Positions 47,119-55,876 of a stretch of 64,000 nucleotides of DNA are shown here, one piece after another. The stretch is taken from positions 744,001-808,000 of the forward strand of contig NZ_AP027059.1 of the NCBI RefSeq assembly GCF_030295325.1. Direction: 5' to 3'. A program made the position numbers and the translations under genes. The notes below the pieces were generated by a model that made no database searches, was not told the DNA's origin, and worked only from the letters and a program-made list of their open reading frames with translations. The stretch is from Haliovirga abyssi (GTDB taxonomy: Bacteria > Fusobacteriota > Fusobacteriia > Fusobacteriales > Haliovirgaceae). Positions within the stretch are counted from its first letter, which is position 1; every line of letters begins with the position of its first letter.

Positions 47119-49722
47119 GTGAAAAAAATTATTTTAGTAATGGCAACAATTAGTTTTTTAATAGCAGGTTGTAATTTTACGGTTAAAAAAGAGAAAAAAA
47201 TCACAAAAATAGCAAAAAGACCATCTAGGCCTGCAAAAGGGGATTCTTATATTTTTATAAGAAGATTAGAACATAAGCCTAATAATGATTTTGTTGTAGT
47301 GAATAATGAAAAAAATATTAGAATAATGTTAAAATCTAGATCGAATGACGTAGAAAAAGTAAGTATAGTTTATGGAAATAAAGAAAAGGAAATGACAACT
47401 TTAGGTGCAGCCGGAATGTATGAGCATTATTATGTAAATATAGATCTAGATTCACCTGATATAAGTTATTATTTTAAATTAATTGATGGAAATGAAACTT
47501 ATTATTATGGCAAAAAAAGTGGAAATTCTAAAGATAAAGTTACTAATTTTAAATATCATTTAAATAAAGATATGGTTCCAGCAATGCCAGAATGGGCAAA
47601 AAAAGTTGTTTGGTATCAAATATTTGCGGATAGATTTAGAAATGGTAATCCAGATAATGACCCTATTTATAATGAGTATGGACCACAAAGTTTTGAAAAA
47701 CCAACAGGTGAGTTATCTGATGGGACTGCAAAAGCATCTTTGATTCCAGAAGAGAGATGGAATTCGAGAGCTGATGGGTGGAATGCAGGACAATTTACTA
47801 TAAACAAATGGACATCTAATTGGAATAGTGATGAACCATGGGAAGTTAAAGGAAGAGAAAAATATGATTGGGATCATGGGAATACAAGACATTATGGTGG
47901 AGATTTACAAGGTGTAATAGAAAAATTAGATTATTTGAAATCTTTAGGAGTAACAGCTATATGGTTTAATCCAGTCTTTTATGCAGAGTCAGACCATAAA
48001 TATGATGCAGCTGATTTTAGACATATTGCTCCATCATTTGGAGTTATAGAAGAAACAGGAGAAAAATATGGAATAGAAGTTAATAAGGATAATAAATACG
48101 GAGCAAAATTAAGTAACAAAAAAGGCAATAGTGAATATAAATTATTGAGTTATGATATAAAAACTGGTAAAAATGGATTAGGAGAAACAAGTGATCCATC
48201 AACATGGGTTTGGACAGAGTCCGATATTATAGCAGCAAAAATGATAAAAGAAGCTCATAAAAGAGGAATGAGAGTAATTTTTGATGGAGTATTTAATCAT
48301 ACTGGAAATGAATTCTGGGCATTTACTCAAGCTATAATAGAGGGGCCTACATCAAAATATGCCAGTTGGTATAAATTTACAGATTGGTCAAAAGTGAAAG
48401 AATATACAAAAGAAAATGTTGAAAAATGGAATCCAGGTGTAAAATATAATGGAAAATCTAAAATTGGAGTTTATGAAAAAGATAATATAAAATATAGAAC
48501 TCGTTGGGTAGCAACTCCTAAAAATGCAACGCCAAAAGAAAAATGGGAAATTTATTTATGGAATAAAGATAATGTTAATTATAATTCTTGGTGGGGATTT
48601 AGATCGTTACCTAAATTAGATCATTTTAATAAAGAAGTTGGAAAACATATTATAAATATTAGTAAAAAATGGTTGTTAGGTCCAGATGGAAAAGTATCTT
48701 CAGATTTTAAGAATGATGATGGAATAGATGGATTTAGATTAGATGTACCGTTAGATATAGAAGATCAAAGTTTTTGGTTAAGATGGAAAAAAGCTATTAG
48801 AGAAGTTAAGAGTGATGTATATACGTCTGCAGAGATATGGGGTCAAGCAAGAGACCATGTATATGGTAAAAAATTTGATGCTGTGATGAATTATGAATTT
48901 GCGAAGTATTTATTAAACTATGTAGTTGATACAGGTAAAAGAAATAAATTAAAAGCATCTGAATTTAAAGCATCTGAAAATACTCTATTTTTAGGATATG
49001 CAGATTCTACTGCTAGAGGTATGCAAAATTTAATGGATTCTCATGACACAGATAGATTGTTCTCAATGATAATAAATCCTAATAGAGAATATGATAGAAA
49101 TAATAGAATAAATGAAAATAGAAGTTATAGAGCTGTAAGACCTGATCTTTACGATACTATGGCAATAAATAAATTAAAATTAATATCATTAATACAGATG
49201 ACATATGAAGGATCCCCTATGATATACTATGGAGATGAAGTTGGAATATGGGGACCAGATGATCCTATGGATAGAAAGCCTATGTTGTGGAAAGACTATA
49301 TGCCGTATGAAAAAGAAACTGATGAGTATGGAAAATATAAAAAGAAAAACATACAATTTAGTAAAGATGTTGAAATTGATGAGGCAAATAATGTTATAAA
49401 ATATAATGTTAAAATAAATAAAGATATATATAATTGGTATAAAAAACTTATGAATATTAGAGATGAAAATGTAGATTTATTTGGATTGGGAGAATTAAAA
49501 TATATTTTGAGTGATGATTCGAATGATTCAATAGCATATGTTAGAAGCTATAAAAAGAAAAAAGCAATAGTTGTTGTTAATAATAGTTCTAAGGAAGAAA
49601 CTTTAAAGCTAAAAATAGATGGAAAATATAAAGATTTGATTAATGGGAAAATGGTGGAAGATATTGATGGGATTTTAGAAATAAAATTACCAGCTAAAAC
49701 TGGAACAATTTTAATGAAATAA
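47119..49722 (+). CDS. GH13 alpha-amylase/neopullulanase-type glycosidase, lipoprotein
   Basis: 867 residues from GTG after GGGAGGG. A lipobox IAGC (about residues 15-18) anchors it. An N-terminal beta-sandwich (about 40-150) precedes the TIM barrel. GH13 regions are clear: GVTAIWFNPVF, GMRVIFDGVFNHTG, GFRLDVPLD with nucleophile Asp542, TSAEIWG with acid/base Glu572, and SHDTDRL with Asp643. A C-terminal beta domain ends the protein. It cuts alpha-1,4 (perhaps also alpha-1,6) glucans, probably at the surface or in the periplasm. Inserts around the barrel make it longer than typical amylases. Confidence 0.93.
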   Translation: MKKIILVMATISFLIAGCNFTVKKEKKITKIAKRPSRPAKGDSYIFIRRLEHKPNNDFVVVNNEKNIRIMLKSRSNDVEKVSIVYGNKEKEMTTLGAAGMYEHYYVNIDLDSPDISYYFKLIDGNETYYYGKKSGNSKDKVTNFKYHLNKDMVPAMPEWAKKVVWYQIFADRFRNGNPDNDPIYNEYGPQSFEKPTGELSDGTAKASLIPEERWNSRADGWNAGQFTINKWTSNWNSDEPWEVKGREKYDWDHGNTRHYGGDLQGVIEKLDYLKSLGVTAIWFNPVFYAESDHKYDAADFRHIAPSFGVIEETGEKYGIEVNKDNKYGAKLSNKKGNSEYKLLSYDIKTGKNGLGETSDPSTWVWTESDIIAAKMIKEAHKRGMRVIFDGVFNHTGNEFWAFTQAIIEGPTSKYASWYKFTDWSKVKEYTKENVEKWNPGVKYNGKSKIGVYEKDNIKYRTRWVATPKNATPKEKWEIYLWNKDNVNYNSWWGFRSLPKLDHFNKEVGKHIINISKKWLLGPDGKVSSDFKNDDGIDGFRLDVPLDIEDQSFWLRWKKAIREVKSDVYTSAEIWGQARDHVYGKKFDAVMNYEFAKYLLNYVVDTGKRNKLKASEFKASENTLFLGYADSTARGMQNLMDSHDTDRLFSMIINPNREYDRNNRINENRSYRAVRPDLYDTMAINKLKLISLIQMTYEGSPMIYYGDEVGIWGPDDPMDRKPMLWKDYMPYEKETDEYGKYKKKNIQFSKDVEIDEANNVIKYNVKINKDIYNWYKKLMNIRDENVDLFGLGELKYILSDDSNDSIAYVRSYKKKKAIVVVNNSSKEETLKLKIDGKYKDLINGKMVEDIDGILEIKLPAKTGTILMK

Positions 49723-49736
49723 AAATATTATTTTTT

Positions 49737-49774
49737 AAAAGGTTTTTAAGTCGTATGGCTTAAAAACCTTTTTT
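49737..49774 (+). terminator. intrinsic terminator of the amylase gene
   Basis: A 14-bp perfect stem (AAAAGGTTTTTAAG at 49737-49750 with 49759-49772), 8-base loop, then T residues. Confidence 0.9.
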
Positions 49775-49814
49775 CATTCCTTATGAAATAAGTTGTTAAC
49801 TTTTTTAAATTATC

Positions 49815-49841
49815 TTAATAAAATCTATAAAATGTCGATAA
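49815..49841 (+). promoter_or_regulatory. possible sigma-28 (FliA)-type promoter of the flagellar cluster
   Basis: GTCGATAA (49834-49841) matches the flagellar sigma -10 consensus GCCGATAA at 7 of 8 positions. The segment at the expected -35 (49815-49822, TTAATAAA) is a poor match to TAAAGTTT. It lies 24 bases before fliK. Confidence 0.3.
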
Positions 49842-49864
49842 TAATGTGAAGAGGAGGTGGGAAA

Positions 49865-52477
49865 ATGGAGAAAACTATTGCAGCACAAAATGTTTTGCCA
49901 ATTAAAATTGGGAAAAACAGTATAAAAGGAGGTGTGAAAAACAAGGAAGTAGTTGTATCTAAGTTAAAACAATTTAAAGAAATATTAAATGAAAATATGA
50001 AAAAAGAGAAAAAAAGTTTTAATTTAGCTGAAAAAGATATAAAAGAAGGAAAAACAATTGATAAAAAAACAACTGAATTATTAAAAAAAGTAAAAAAAAG
50101 AGAGAAAAAATTAGATGTAAATTCAGAAATGGATTTAAAAGGGGTAATCTTCAGTTTAACAAAAGGAGAAATTTCGAAAGAAGATTTTGTTAATAGAGTA
50201 TCAAAATTATTAAATTCAGAAACGTCTAAAATAGGGGCAGAGGAACTATTAAAAGATGGGAACAAAAGAGATTTGTTAGGAAAAGAAGGAACTGTAAAAA
50301 ATGGTAATTTAAAAGTGAAAAAAACCAGATCAAAAAAACAGAATGAAACAAAGGTAAAAGCCAAAAATGTTAATATTGAAAGAGAAGATTTGTCTATTGA
50401 TCAAAAATTAAAAAGAGCATTAAAACTAGAAAAAATCAAAAAATCAAAGGATCAAATAAAAAATATTGATTTGAATCAAAAAGAAATAAAATTAAAAAAC
50501 GGCTTAATTCCAAAAGAAAAAGAGATAAAAACAACGAAGAAAACAAAACAAACAGTAATTGAAAAGAAAAAACCAGTTCAAAACGAAATAAAATTAAAAA
50601 GTGACTTAATTCCAAAAGAAAAAGAGATAAAAACAGCAAAGAAATCAAAACAAACAGTAATTGAAAATAAAAAACCAGTTCAAAACGAACTGAAATTAAA
50701 AAGCGGCTTAATTCCAAAAGAAAAAGAGATAAAAACAAAGAAGAAATTAGAACAAACAGTAATTGAAAAGAAAAAACCAGTTCAAAACGAACTGAAATTA
50801 AAAAGTGGCTTAATTCCAAAAGAAAAAGAAATAAAAACAAAGAAGAAATTAGAACAAACAGTAATTGAAAAGAAAAAACCAGTTCAAAAAGAAATAAAAT
50901 TAAAAAACAAATTAATTCCAAAAGAAAAAGAGATAAAAACAACAAAGAAACCAGAACAAGCAGTAATTGAAAAGAAAAAACCAGTTAAAAATGAAATAAA
51001 ATTAAAAAGTGACTTAATTCCAAAAGAAAAAGAGATAAAAACAACAAAGAAACCAAAACAAACAGTAATTGAAAAGAGAAAACCAGTTAAAAACGAAATA
51101 AAATTAAAAAGTGACTTAATTTCAAAAGAAAAAGAGATAAAAACAACAAAGAAACCAGAACAAGCAGTAATTGAAAAGAAAAAAACAGTTAAAAATGAAA
51201 TAAAATTAAAAAGTGACTTAATTCCAAAAGAAAAAGAGATAAAAACAACAAAGAAACCAAAACAAACAGTAATTGAAAAGAGAAAACCAGTTAAAAACGA
51301 AATAAAATTAAAAAGCGACTTAATTCCAAAAGAAAAAGAGATAAAAACAACAAAGAAACCAGAACAAACAGTAATTGAAAAGAAAAAACCAGTTAAAAAC
51401 GAAATAAAATTAAAAAGCGACTTAATTCCAAAAGAAAAAGAGATAAAAACAAAGAAGAAATTAGAACAAACAGTAATTGAAAAGAAAAAACCAGTTCAAA
51501 AAGAAATAACATCTGAAAAGATATTGGAAGATGTAAAAGGGATAAAAGAGGGATTTAAACAAAACAATGTATCAGTAGCAGAGAAAAAATCAAAAGAGTC
51601 GCCTATTGCTATAGAAAATTTAGAAGTAATAAAAGGGACAGCTAATGAATCGATTGTTTTGAAAAATAATATCAATAATAAAGGCAATAAATTGAAACAA
51701 AAAAAAGAAACATATAATGGTTTTTTGAATGGAGAAATTAAAGAAGATAAATTAAATGTGTTAAAAGAAAAAATATTGGAAAATCCAAAAATAAATAATG
51801 AAAAAGATTTGGAAGTTAAATTTTCTGATGATAAAATAGAAAACAGATCAAATAAAATAAAATTTGATAGAAAAGTTTTTAATGCAGATATAAAAAAAGT
51901 TACATTAAAAAAATATGGTTTTAAAAAGATAGAAAGAAAAAAAATAGAAACAGATAATATTATTTCAAGAGATAATACGAATATAATGAAAGATAACAAT
52001 ATAAAAGCAGAGCCTAAAAAAGTTATTCAACAAAATACAAAATTAAATTATACAAATATATTAGAACAGGTTGAAAATGGAATAAAAATGAATTTTAATT
52101 CTTCAACAAAAGAGATGAAGATAAAATTACATCCAGAAGAATTAGGAGAGTTAGAAATAAAAATAAGAATAGAACATAATATAATGAAAGCAGAATTTGT
52201 TGTGGATAATCAAAAAGTAAAAGAGATATTAGAAAATAATTTTAATAATTTGAGAAATAATTTGAATGATAAAGGCTTTTCAGGAGCAGAAATTAATGTA
52301 ACTATTTCTAATGGAAATTTTCAAGAGAATAGAAATGGAAAAAAAGAGAAAGTTAATGATTTTTTTAAGAAAAAAAATAAAATAAGTAGTTCAGAAATAG
52401 ATATAAATTCCGAAAATATAGATGTAAACTCGAAATATGATTATATTACAAACGAAGGAATAAGTATTTTAGCGTAG
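49865..52477 (+). CDS. fliK: flagellar hook-length control protein FliK
   Basis: 870 residues, about twice the usual FliK length. ATG follows GAGGAGGTG. The N-terminal part is charged and low-complexity; residues about 206-545 are ten tandem 34-residue repeats (consensus core IKLKSDLIPKEKEIKTTKK). The C-terminal Flg_hook domain (about 745-830) shows KIKLHPEELGELEIKIRI and LNDKGFSGAEINVTI. FliK acts as the hook ruler and switches export specificity through FlhB. The repeats would lengthen the ruler, and copy number could change by slippage. First gene of the flagellar cluster, directly upstream of flgD. Confidence 0.9.
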   Translation: MEKTIAAQNVLPIKIGKNSIKGGVKNKEVVVSKLKQFKEILNENMKKEKKSFNLAEKDIKEGKTIDKKTTELLKKVKKREKKLDVNSEMDLKGVIFSLTKGEISKEDFVNRVSKLLNSETSKIGAEELLKDGNKRDLLGKEGTVKNGNLKVKKTRSKKQNETKVKAKNVNIEREDLSIDQKLKRALKLEKIKKSKDQIKNIDLNQKEIKLKNGLIPKEKEIKTTKKTKQTVIEKKKPVQNEIKLKSDLIPKEKEIKTAKKSKQTVIENKKPVQNELKLKSGLIPKEKEIKTKKKLEQTVIEKKKPVQNELKLKSGLIPKEKEIKTKKKLEQTVIEKKKPVQKEIKLKNKLIPKEKEIKTTKKPEQAVIEKKKPVKNEIKLKSDLIPKEKEIKTTKKPKQTVIEKRKPVKNEIKLKSDLISKEKEIKTTKKPEQAVIEKKKTVKNEIKLKSDLIPKEKEIKTTKKPKQTVIEKRKPVKNEIKLKSDLIPKEKEIKTTKKPEQTVIEKKKPVKNEIKLKSDLIPKEKEIKTKKKLEQTVIEKKKPVQKEITSEKILEDVKGIKEGFKQNNVSVAEKKSKESPIAIENLEVIKGTANESIVLKNNINNKGNKLKQKKETYNGFLNGEIKEDKLNVLKEKILENPKINNEKDLEVKFSDDKIENRSNKIKFDRKVFNADIKKVTLKKYGFKKIERKKIETDNIISRDNTNIMKDNNIKAEPKKVIQQNTKLNYTNILEQVENGIKMNFNSSTKEMKIKLHPEELGELEIKIRIEHNIMKAEFVVDNQKVKEILENNFNNLRNNLNDKGFSGAEINVTISNGNFQENRNGKKEKVNDFFKKKNKISSSEIDINSENIDVNSKYDYITNEGISILA
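50480..51499 (+). repeat. ten in-frame 102-base tandem repeats in fliK
   Basis: Ten contiguous units of exactly 102 bases (34 codons). Some are almost identical (for example units 3 and 4, and 6 and 8) while others carry scattered substitutions; none breaks the frame. Confidence 0.95.
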
Positions 52478-52492
52478 GAAGGAGGTAAAGTT

Positions 52493-52924
52493 ATGGATGC
52501 TATAAGTGGAGCAGTAAAAACACAAGAACAGTATAAGGATACAAGGGAAATAAAAAATAATACACAAACTCTAGGAAAAGATGCATTTATGAAATTGTTA
52601 GTAGCTCAAATGCAAAATCAAGATCCATTGAACCCAATGTCAAATACAGATTCAATTGCACAATTAGCACAGTTTAGTTCGCTAGAGCAAATGACAACAT
52701 TGAATGAATCTTTTAATAGTTTGAGTACGAACCAAAAAATAGCGAATATATCAGCAGGTGCTCAATTTCTAGGAAAAGAAGTAGAAGGTTCGGCTGGAGA
52801 TGATCAGATACAAGGTAAAGTTGTAGGAGCATCTTTTAAAGATGGAAATCCTATATTAAGAGTAGATTTAGGAGACGGGAGTTATAAAAGCATTGCTATG
52901 CAAGATATTACAAGTGTAAAATAG
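52493..52924 (+). CDS. flgD: flagellar hook assembly scaffold FlgD (short form)
   Basis: 143 residues. The conserved N-terminal FlgD block is clear: LGKDAFMKLLVAQMQNQDPL, NPMSNTDSIAQLAQFSSLEQ and MTTLNESF. The capping protein guides hook subunit polymerisation outside the cell. Long FlgD proteins add Ig-like and tudor-like domains to about 220 residues or more; only a short version of the C-terminal part is present here, as in some Bacillus-type FlgD. GGAGGT precedes the ATG, 16 bases after fliK. Confidence 0.93.
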   Translation: MDAISGAVKTQEQYKDTREIKNNTQTLGKDAFMKLLVAQMQNQDPLNPMSNTDSIAQLAQFSSLEQMTTLNESFNSLSTNQKIANISAGAQFLGKEVEGSAGDDQIQGKVVGASFKDGNPILRVDLGDGSYKSIAMQDITSVK

Positions 52925-52947
52925 CCAAAATAGGCAGGTGATTAAAA

Positions 52948-53328
52948 ATGGCAAATTTGTTCATAAAAAATTATGGTTTCGATATAAATAATTTACGAAA
53001 AGATTTAAATAAAGAGATAGCTAATAAAAAACAAGTAGATAAAAGTTCTAAATTTAAAGATTTATTAAATGAGAATATTGTAAAGTTTTCCGCACATGCA
53101 CAAAAAAGACTACAAATGCGCAATATAAAAATTACGAATGAAGGAATAGATAAAATAAAAAATGGGATAGAAAAATTAAAAAATAAAGGTGGGAAAGATT
53201 CTGTGGTTATAATGGATGATAATGCCTTTGTAGTTAGTGTTAAGAATAATACGGTTATAACTGTAGTAGATGATAGAAATTTAAGAGAAAATGTTTTTAC
53301 GAATATTGATAGTATGATAATTTTATAA
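52948..53328 (+). CDS. flagellar operon protein, TIGR02530 family
   Basis: 126 residues. The conserved core is present: KFSAHAQKRLQMRNIKI, then SVVIMDDNAFVVSVKNNTVI and VFTNIDSMIIL. This family is encoded between flgD and flgE in many Firmicutes and related phyla, as here; its exact role in hook assembly is not established. It lies 24 bases after flgD with a modest Shine-Dalgarno. Confidence 0.88.
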   Translation: MANLFIKNYGFDINNLRKDLNKEIANKKQVDKSSKFKDLLNENIVKFSAHAQKRLQMRNIKITNEGIDKIKNGIEKLKNKGGKDSVVIMDDNAFVVSVKNNTVITVVDDRNLRENVFTNIDSMIIL

Positions 53329-53331
53329 TTT

Positions 53332-53378
53332 AGGCTGGACCGAAAGGGAGCCTCTTGCCATTGAATGATTGATATGGT
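53332..53378 (+). promoter_or_regulatory. two small GC-richer hairpins between the TIGR02530 gene and flgE
   Basis: AGGCT (53332-53336) with AGCCT (53349-53353), holding an inner CC-GAAA-GG loop, is followed by CCAT...ATGG (about 53358-53376). The stretch stands out against the AT background. It matches no riboswitch class I know. Confidence 0.3.
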
Positions 53379-53408
53379 GTAATAAATAAATTTAGGAGGG
53401 TGAAAAAA

Positions 53409-55322
53409 ATGATGCCATCGTTGTTTTCAGGAGTAACAGGGTTAAAAAATCATCAAGTGATGATGGATACAATAGGGAATAATATAGCGAATATAAATAC
53501 TGTAGGATATAAAAGATCGAGAGTGGCATTTCAAGATCTAATGAGTAATACGTTATCAAATGCAAGTGCTCCGCAAAGTGGAGAACTTGGAGGCAGAAAC
53601 CCTATTCAAGTTGGATTAGGAGCTAAAGTAGGGAGTATTGATACTATTTTTACAAATGGATCTCCACAGGTAACAGGAAGAGATTCTGATATAAGTATTG
53701 ATGGTGAAGGGATGTTTATGGTTGGAGAAGGAAAAAACACTTATTATACTAGAGCTGGAAATTTTGGGCTTGATTCAGATGGGTTTCTTGTGGCAAGTAA
53801 TGGAATGAAAGTTCAAGGTTGGCAAGCGACTAAAAAAAGTGATGGAACAACTGAAATAGCAGCAGGAGCTCCAATAGGAAATTTAGATATAAAATTAGGA
53901 GAAGTTTTACCTGCAAAAGCTACATCTGTTATAAGCTATGCTGGGAATTTAAATGCTGATGGTGGTCTTAGCGACATAAGACTTACAGTAGATGCAGATG
54001 GAAATGGTACAGGAACTAGCGATGTTGATGTGAGTATTAAGTTTACATATGATGTCGATAATGACAGATGGAATTGGAGTGCTAGTAATGCAGCTGGGAG
54101 TACATCGACACCTACAATATCTGGAAGTGGATATATGACATTAGATGCAGACGGGAATATAACTGGAAGTGTAACATCTGCTGAAATAAAAAATGATTCT
54201 AATGGAAAAGTATTGATTGATGTTCCTACTAATGGAAAGATAACTTTTAAAGAAAAAATAAAATCTGCAAATACTTCTACAAGTAAATTTGTCACAAATA
54301 AGATAGTTAATTCAAGTACTGTTTATGATTCGGAAGGAGCTACACATGCGTTAAGCATGGAATATACTAAAATTGATGAAAATATGTGGAAATTTAATGC
54401 TACAGAAGGAGATGGACTTGACGTAAATAATGGGAAAGGTTTTATGACTTTTGATTCATATGGACAGTTTAGAGGAGCGTATACATTTGCGGAAACAGAT
54501 AGTGCAGATTCTACAAAATTAGGAACAATTACAGATTCTGATGGAACAAGTATAAATAGTTATCCTTCTCAAACGGCTTTAGGAATTACTACAGACAGTT
54601 CTGTAAAAGCTAATTATCTATTAGAAGGGGAAGATGCCTCTTCTAAAACAGCTCCTTATTATTTGGATAATAGAGGAGTTATAAAATATAGAGGAGCTAC
54701 AGATTCTGATGGTAATGGAATACCGGATAAAGATAAATATGGAAATACAATTGATGAGATAACTTTAACATCGATTCCTGAAGAGGGAGAGATTATGAAT
54801 AATGCTTATTCTGGAAGTTTTAGTTTTGATCCTGGGAATGCAGGAGGAGCTTTACCGCCAGATGAAGGTGCGGAATTAGTAAGTATTCAACCTGATTTTA
54901 TTGGAGTAAATCAATTTCATTCAGATTATGGAGTTAAATTTACAGGACAAGATGGATATGGAATGGGAGAGTTATCAAATTTTAGATTTACAGATAATGG
55001 AGATATAATAGGAGAATATTCAAATGAATATAAACAAATAATAGGAAGAATTTCAATTGCAAAGTTTTTTAATCCAGCAGGATTGGCAAAAATAGGGAGT
55101 ACAATGTTTACACAAACATCAAATTCTGGAGAGGCTCAAGTTGTAAGGCCGGGGACCTCAGCATCTGGAACGTTAGCACCTGGAAAATTGGAGATGTCAA
55201 ATGTTGATTTAGCTCAAGAATTTACAGATATGATAATAGCTCAAAGAGGGTTTCAAGCTAATTCTAAAACTATTTCTACAGCGGATCAATTATTACAAGA
55301 TTTGATAAGTTTAAAAAGATAA
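53409..55322 (+). CDS. flgE: flagellar hook protein FlgE
   Basis: 638 residues from the ATG at 53409; GTG at 53400 is part of the AGGAGGGTG ribosome-binding region. The N-terminal rod-type segment is SLFSGVTGLKNHQVMMDTIG followed by NNIANINTVGYKRSR; the C-terminal heptad segment has NVDLAQEFTDMIIAQRGFQA. FlgE-specific mid regions (INGEGMF-like DGEGMFMV) and a long variable D2/D3 region lie between. It polymerises into the hook. It ends with a hairpin, so later flagellar genes may have their own promoter. Confidence 0.94.
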   Translation: MMPSLFSGVTGLKNHQVMMDTIGNNIANINTVGYKRSRVAFQDLMSNTLSNASAPQSGELGGRNPIQVGLGAKVGSIDTIFTNGSPQVTGRDSDISIDGEGMFMVGEGKNTYYTRAGNFGLDSDGFLVASNGMKVQGWQATKKSDGTTEIAAGAPIGNLDIKLGEVLPAKATSVISYAGNLNADGGLSDIRLTVDADGNGTGTSDVDVSIKFTYDVDNDRWNWSASNAAGSTSTPTISGSGYMTLDADGNITGSVTSAEIKNDSNGKVLIDVPTNGKITFKEKIKSANTSTSKFVTNKIVNSSTVYDSEGATHALSMEYTKIDENMWKFNATEGDGLDVNNGKGFMTFDSYGQFRGAYTFAETDSADSTKLGTITDSDGTSINSYPSQTALGITTDSSVKANYLLEGEDASSKTAPYYLDNRGVIKYRGATDSDGNGIPDKDKYGNTIDEITLTSIPEEGEIMNNAYSGSFSFDPGNAGGALPPDEGAELVSIQPDFIGVNQFHSDYGVKFTGQDGYGMGELSNFRFTDNGDIIGEYSNEYKQIIGRISIAKFFNPAGLAKIGSTMFTQTSNSGEAQVVRPGTSASGTLAPGKLEMSNVDLAQEFTDMIIAQRGFQANSKTISTADQLLQDLISLKR

Positions 55323-55328
55323 ATGATT

Positions 55329-55360
55329 AGGCGAGGATAAAAACCTCGCCTATATTAAAA
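55329..55360 (+). terminator. terminator-like hairpin after flgE
   Basis: AGGCGAGG (55329-55336) pairs with CCTCGCCT (55344-55351). The stem is strong but the following sequence TATATT is a poor T-tract. Confidence 0.55.
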
Positions 55361-55384
55361 AGTATAGATTTTTTTTTAGTTTAA

Positions 55385-55393
55385 TGATATAAT
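55385..55393 (+). promoter_or_regulatory. extended -10 promoter candidate before flbD
   Basis: TGATATAAT lies between the flgE hairpin and a family B repeat. No clear -35 is seen. Confidence 0.4.
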
Positions 55394-55407
55394 TTATTTA
55401 ATAGTAA

Positions 55408-55544
55408 AATATAAATTTATTCAGAAAATAAGCTACACTAATTTTTTTGAAATATGCGATTTTTCAAGTTGAAATTTTTCAGAAACCAAAAATTTAGAAA
55501 AATATTTATGTTTTACCATAGGAAGCGTAGCTTATTTTTTTATT
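55408..55544. repeat. family B inverted-repeat element, copy 3
   Basis: Left part TATAAATTTATTCAG with AAAATAAGCTAC, right part GCGTAGCTTATTTT (about 55524-55537). The core shares ATATGCGATTTTTCAA with copy 1, but the inner right arm has decayed (AATTTAGAA in place of ATCGCAGAA). It ends at the flbD Shine-Dalgarno. Confidence 0.75.
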
Positions 55545-55559
55545 ATGGAGGTATATAAT

Positions 55560-55748
55560 ATGATCATATTAAATACAGTAGGAAAAAATAGCAAGGAGAT
55601 AGTTGTTAATGCTGAGTTGATAGAAATAATAGAAGAGATTCCTGAAACTTTGATAACTTTAACAACAGGAAAAAAAATTTTAATTAAAGAAAAAAAAGAG
55701 GAAGTTATTAATTTTGTCGTAAATTATAAAAGAAGTATATTGATATAA
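55560..55748 (+). CDS. flbD: flagellar protein FlbD (SwrD-like)
   Basis: 62 residues from the ATG at 55560, after GGAGGT; the in-frame ATG at 55545 overlaps that site. The family pattern is MI-L-NGxxFxxNxxLIExIEExPDTxIxLxxGKKxxVxE; here IILNTVGKNSKEIVVNAELI and IEEIPETLITLTTGKK match well. SwrD raises motor power in Bacillus by affecting stator function. Its place just before motA/motB fits that role. Confidence 0.88.
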   Translation: MIILNTVGKNSKEIVVNAELIEIIEEIPETLITLTTGKKILIKEKKEEVINFVVNYKRSILI

Positions 55749-55749
55749 A

Positions 55750-55848
55750 GGAATGGCTTAAAAATAACATTTCCATTTTGTTTTAAAATACGCAATGTTT
55801 TAAGCGTTTTTATAACAAAATATGAGAACATTATTTTTTAAACGTTCC
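55750..55848. repeat. family A inverted-repeat element, copy 2
   Basis: Outer GGAA/TTCC (55750-55753, 55845-55848) and TTAAAAATAA/TTATTTTTTAA arms, inner ATTTTGTT/AACAAAAT, and a central ACGC-loop-GCGT hairpin (copy 1 has ATGC/GCAT at this place). It ends 28 bases before motA. Confidence 0.75.
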
Positions 55849-55876
55849 AAAGATATGTAGATAGGAGGTTTTTTAT

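Noticed and set aside
50480-51499. CRISPR-like or satellite DNA from the regular 102-base period
   Set aside because: The units are contiguous, in frame and part of fliK.
53332-53378. c-di-GMP-I (GEMM) riboswitch before flgE, suggested by the GAAA loop
   Set aside because: The conserved GEMM core and second helix with its tetraloop receptor are absent, and the region is too short.
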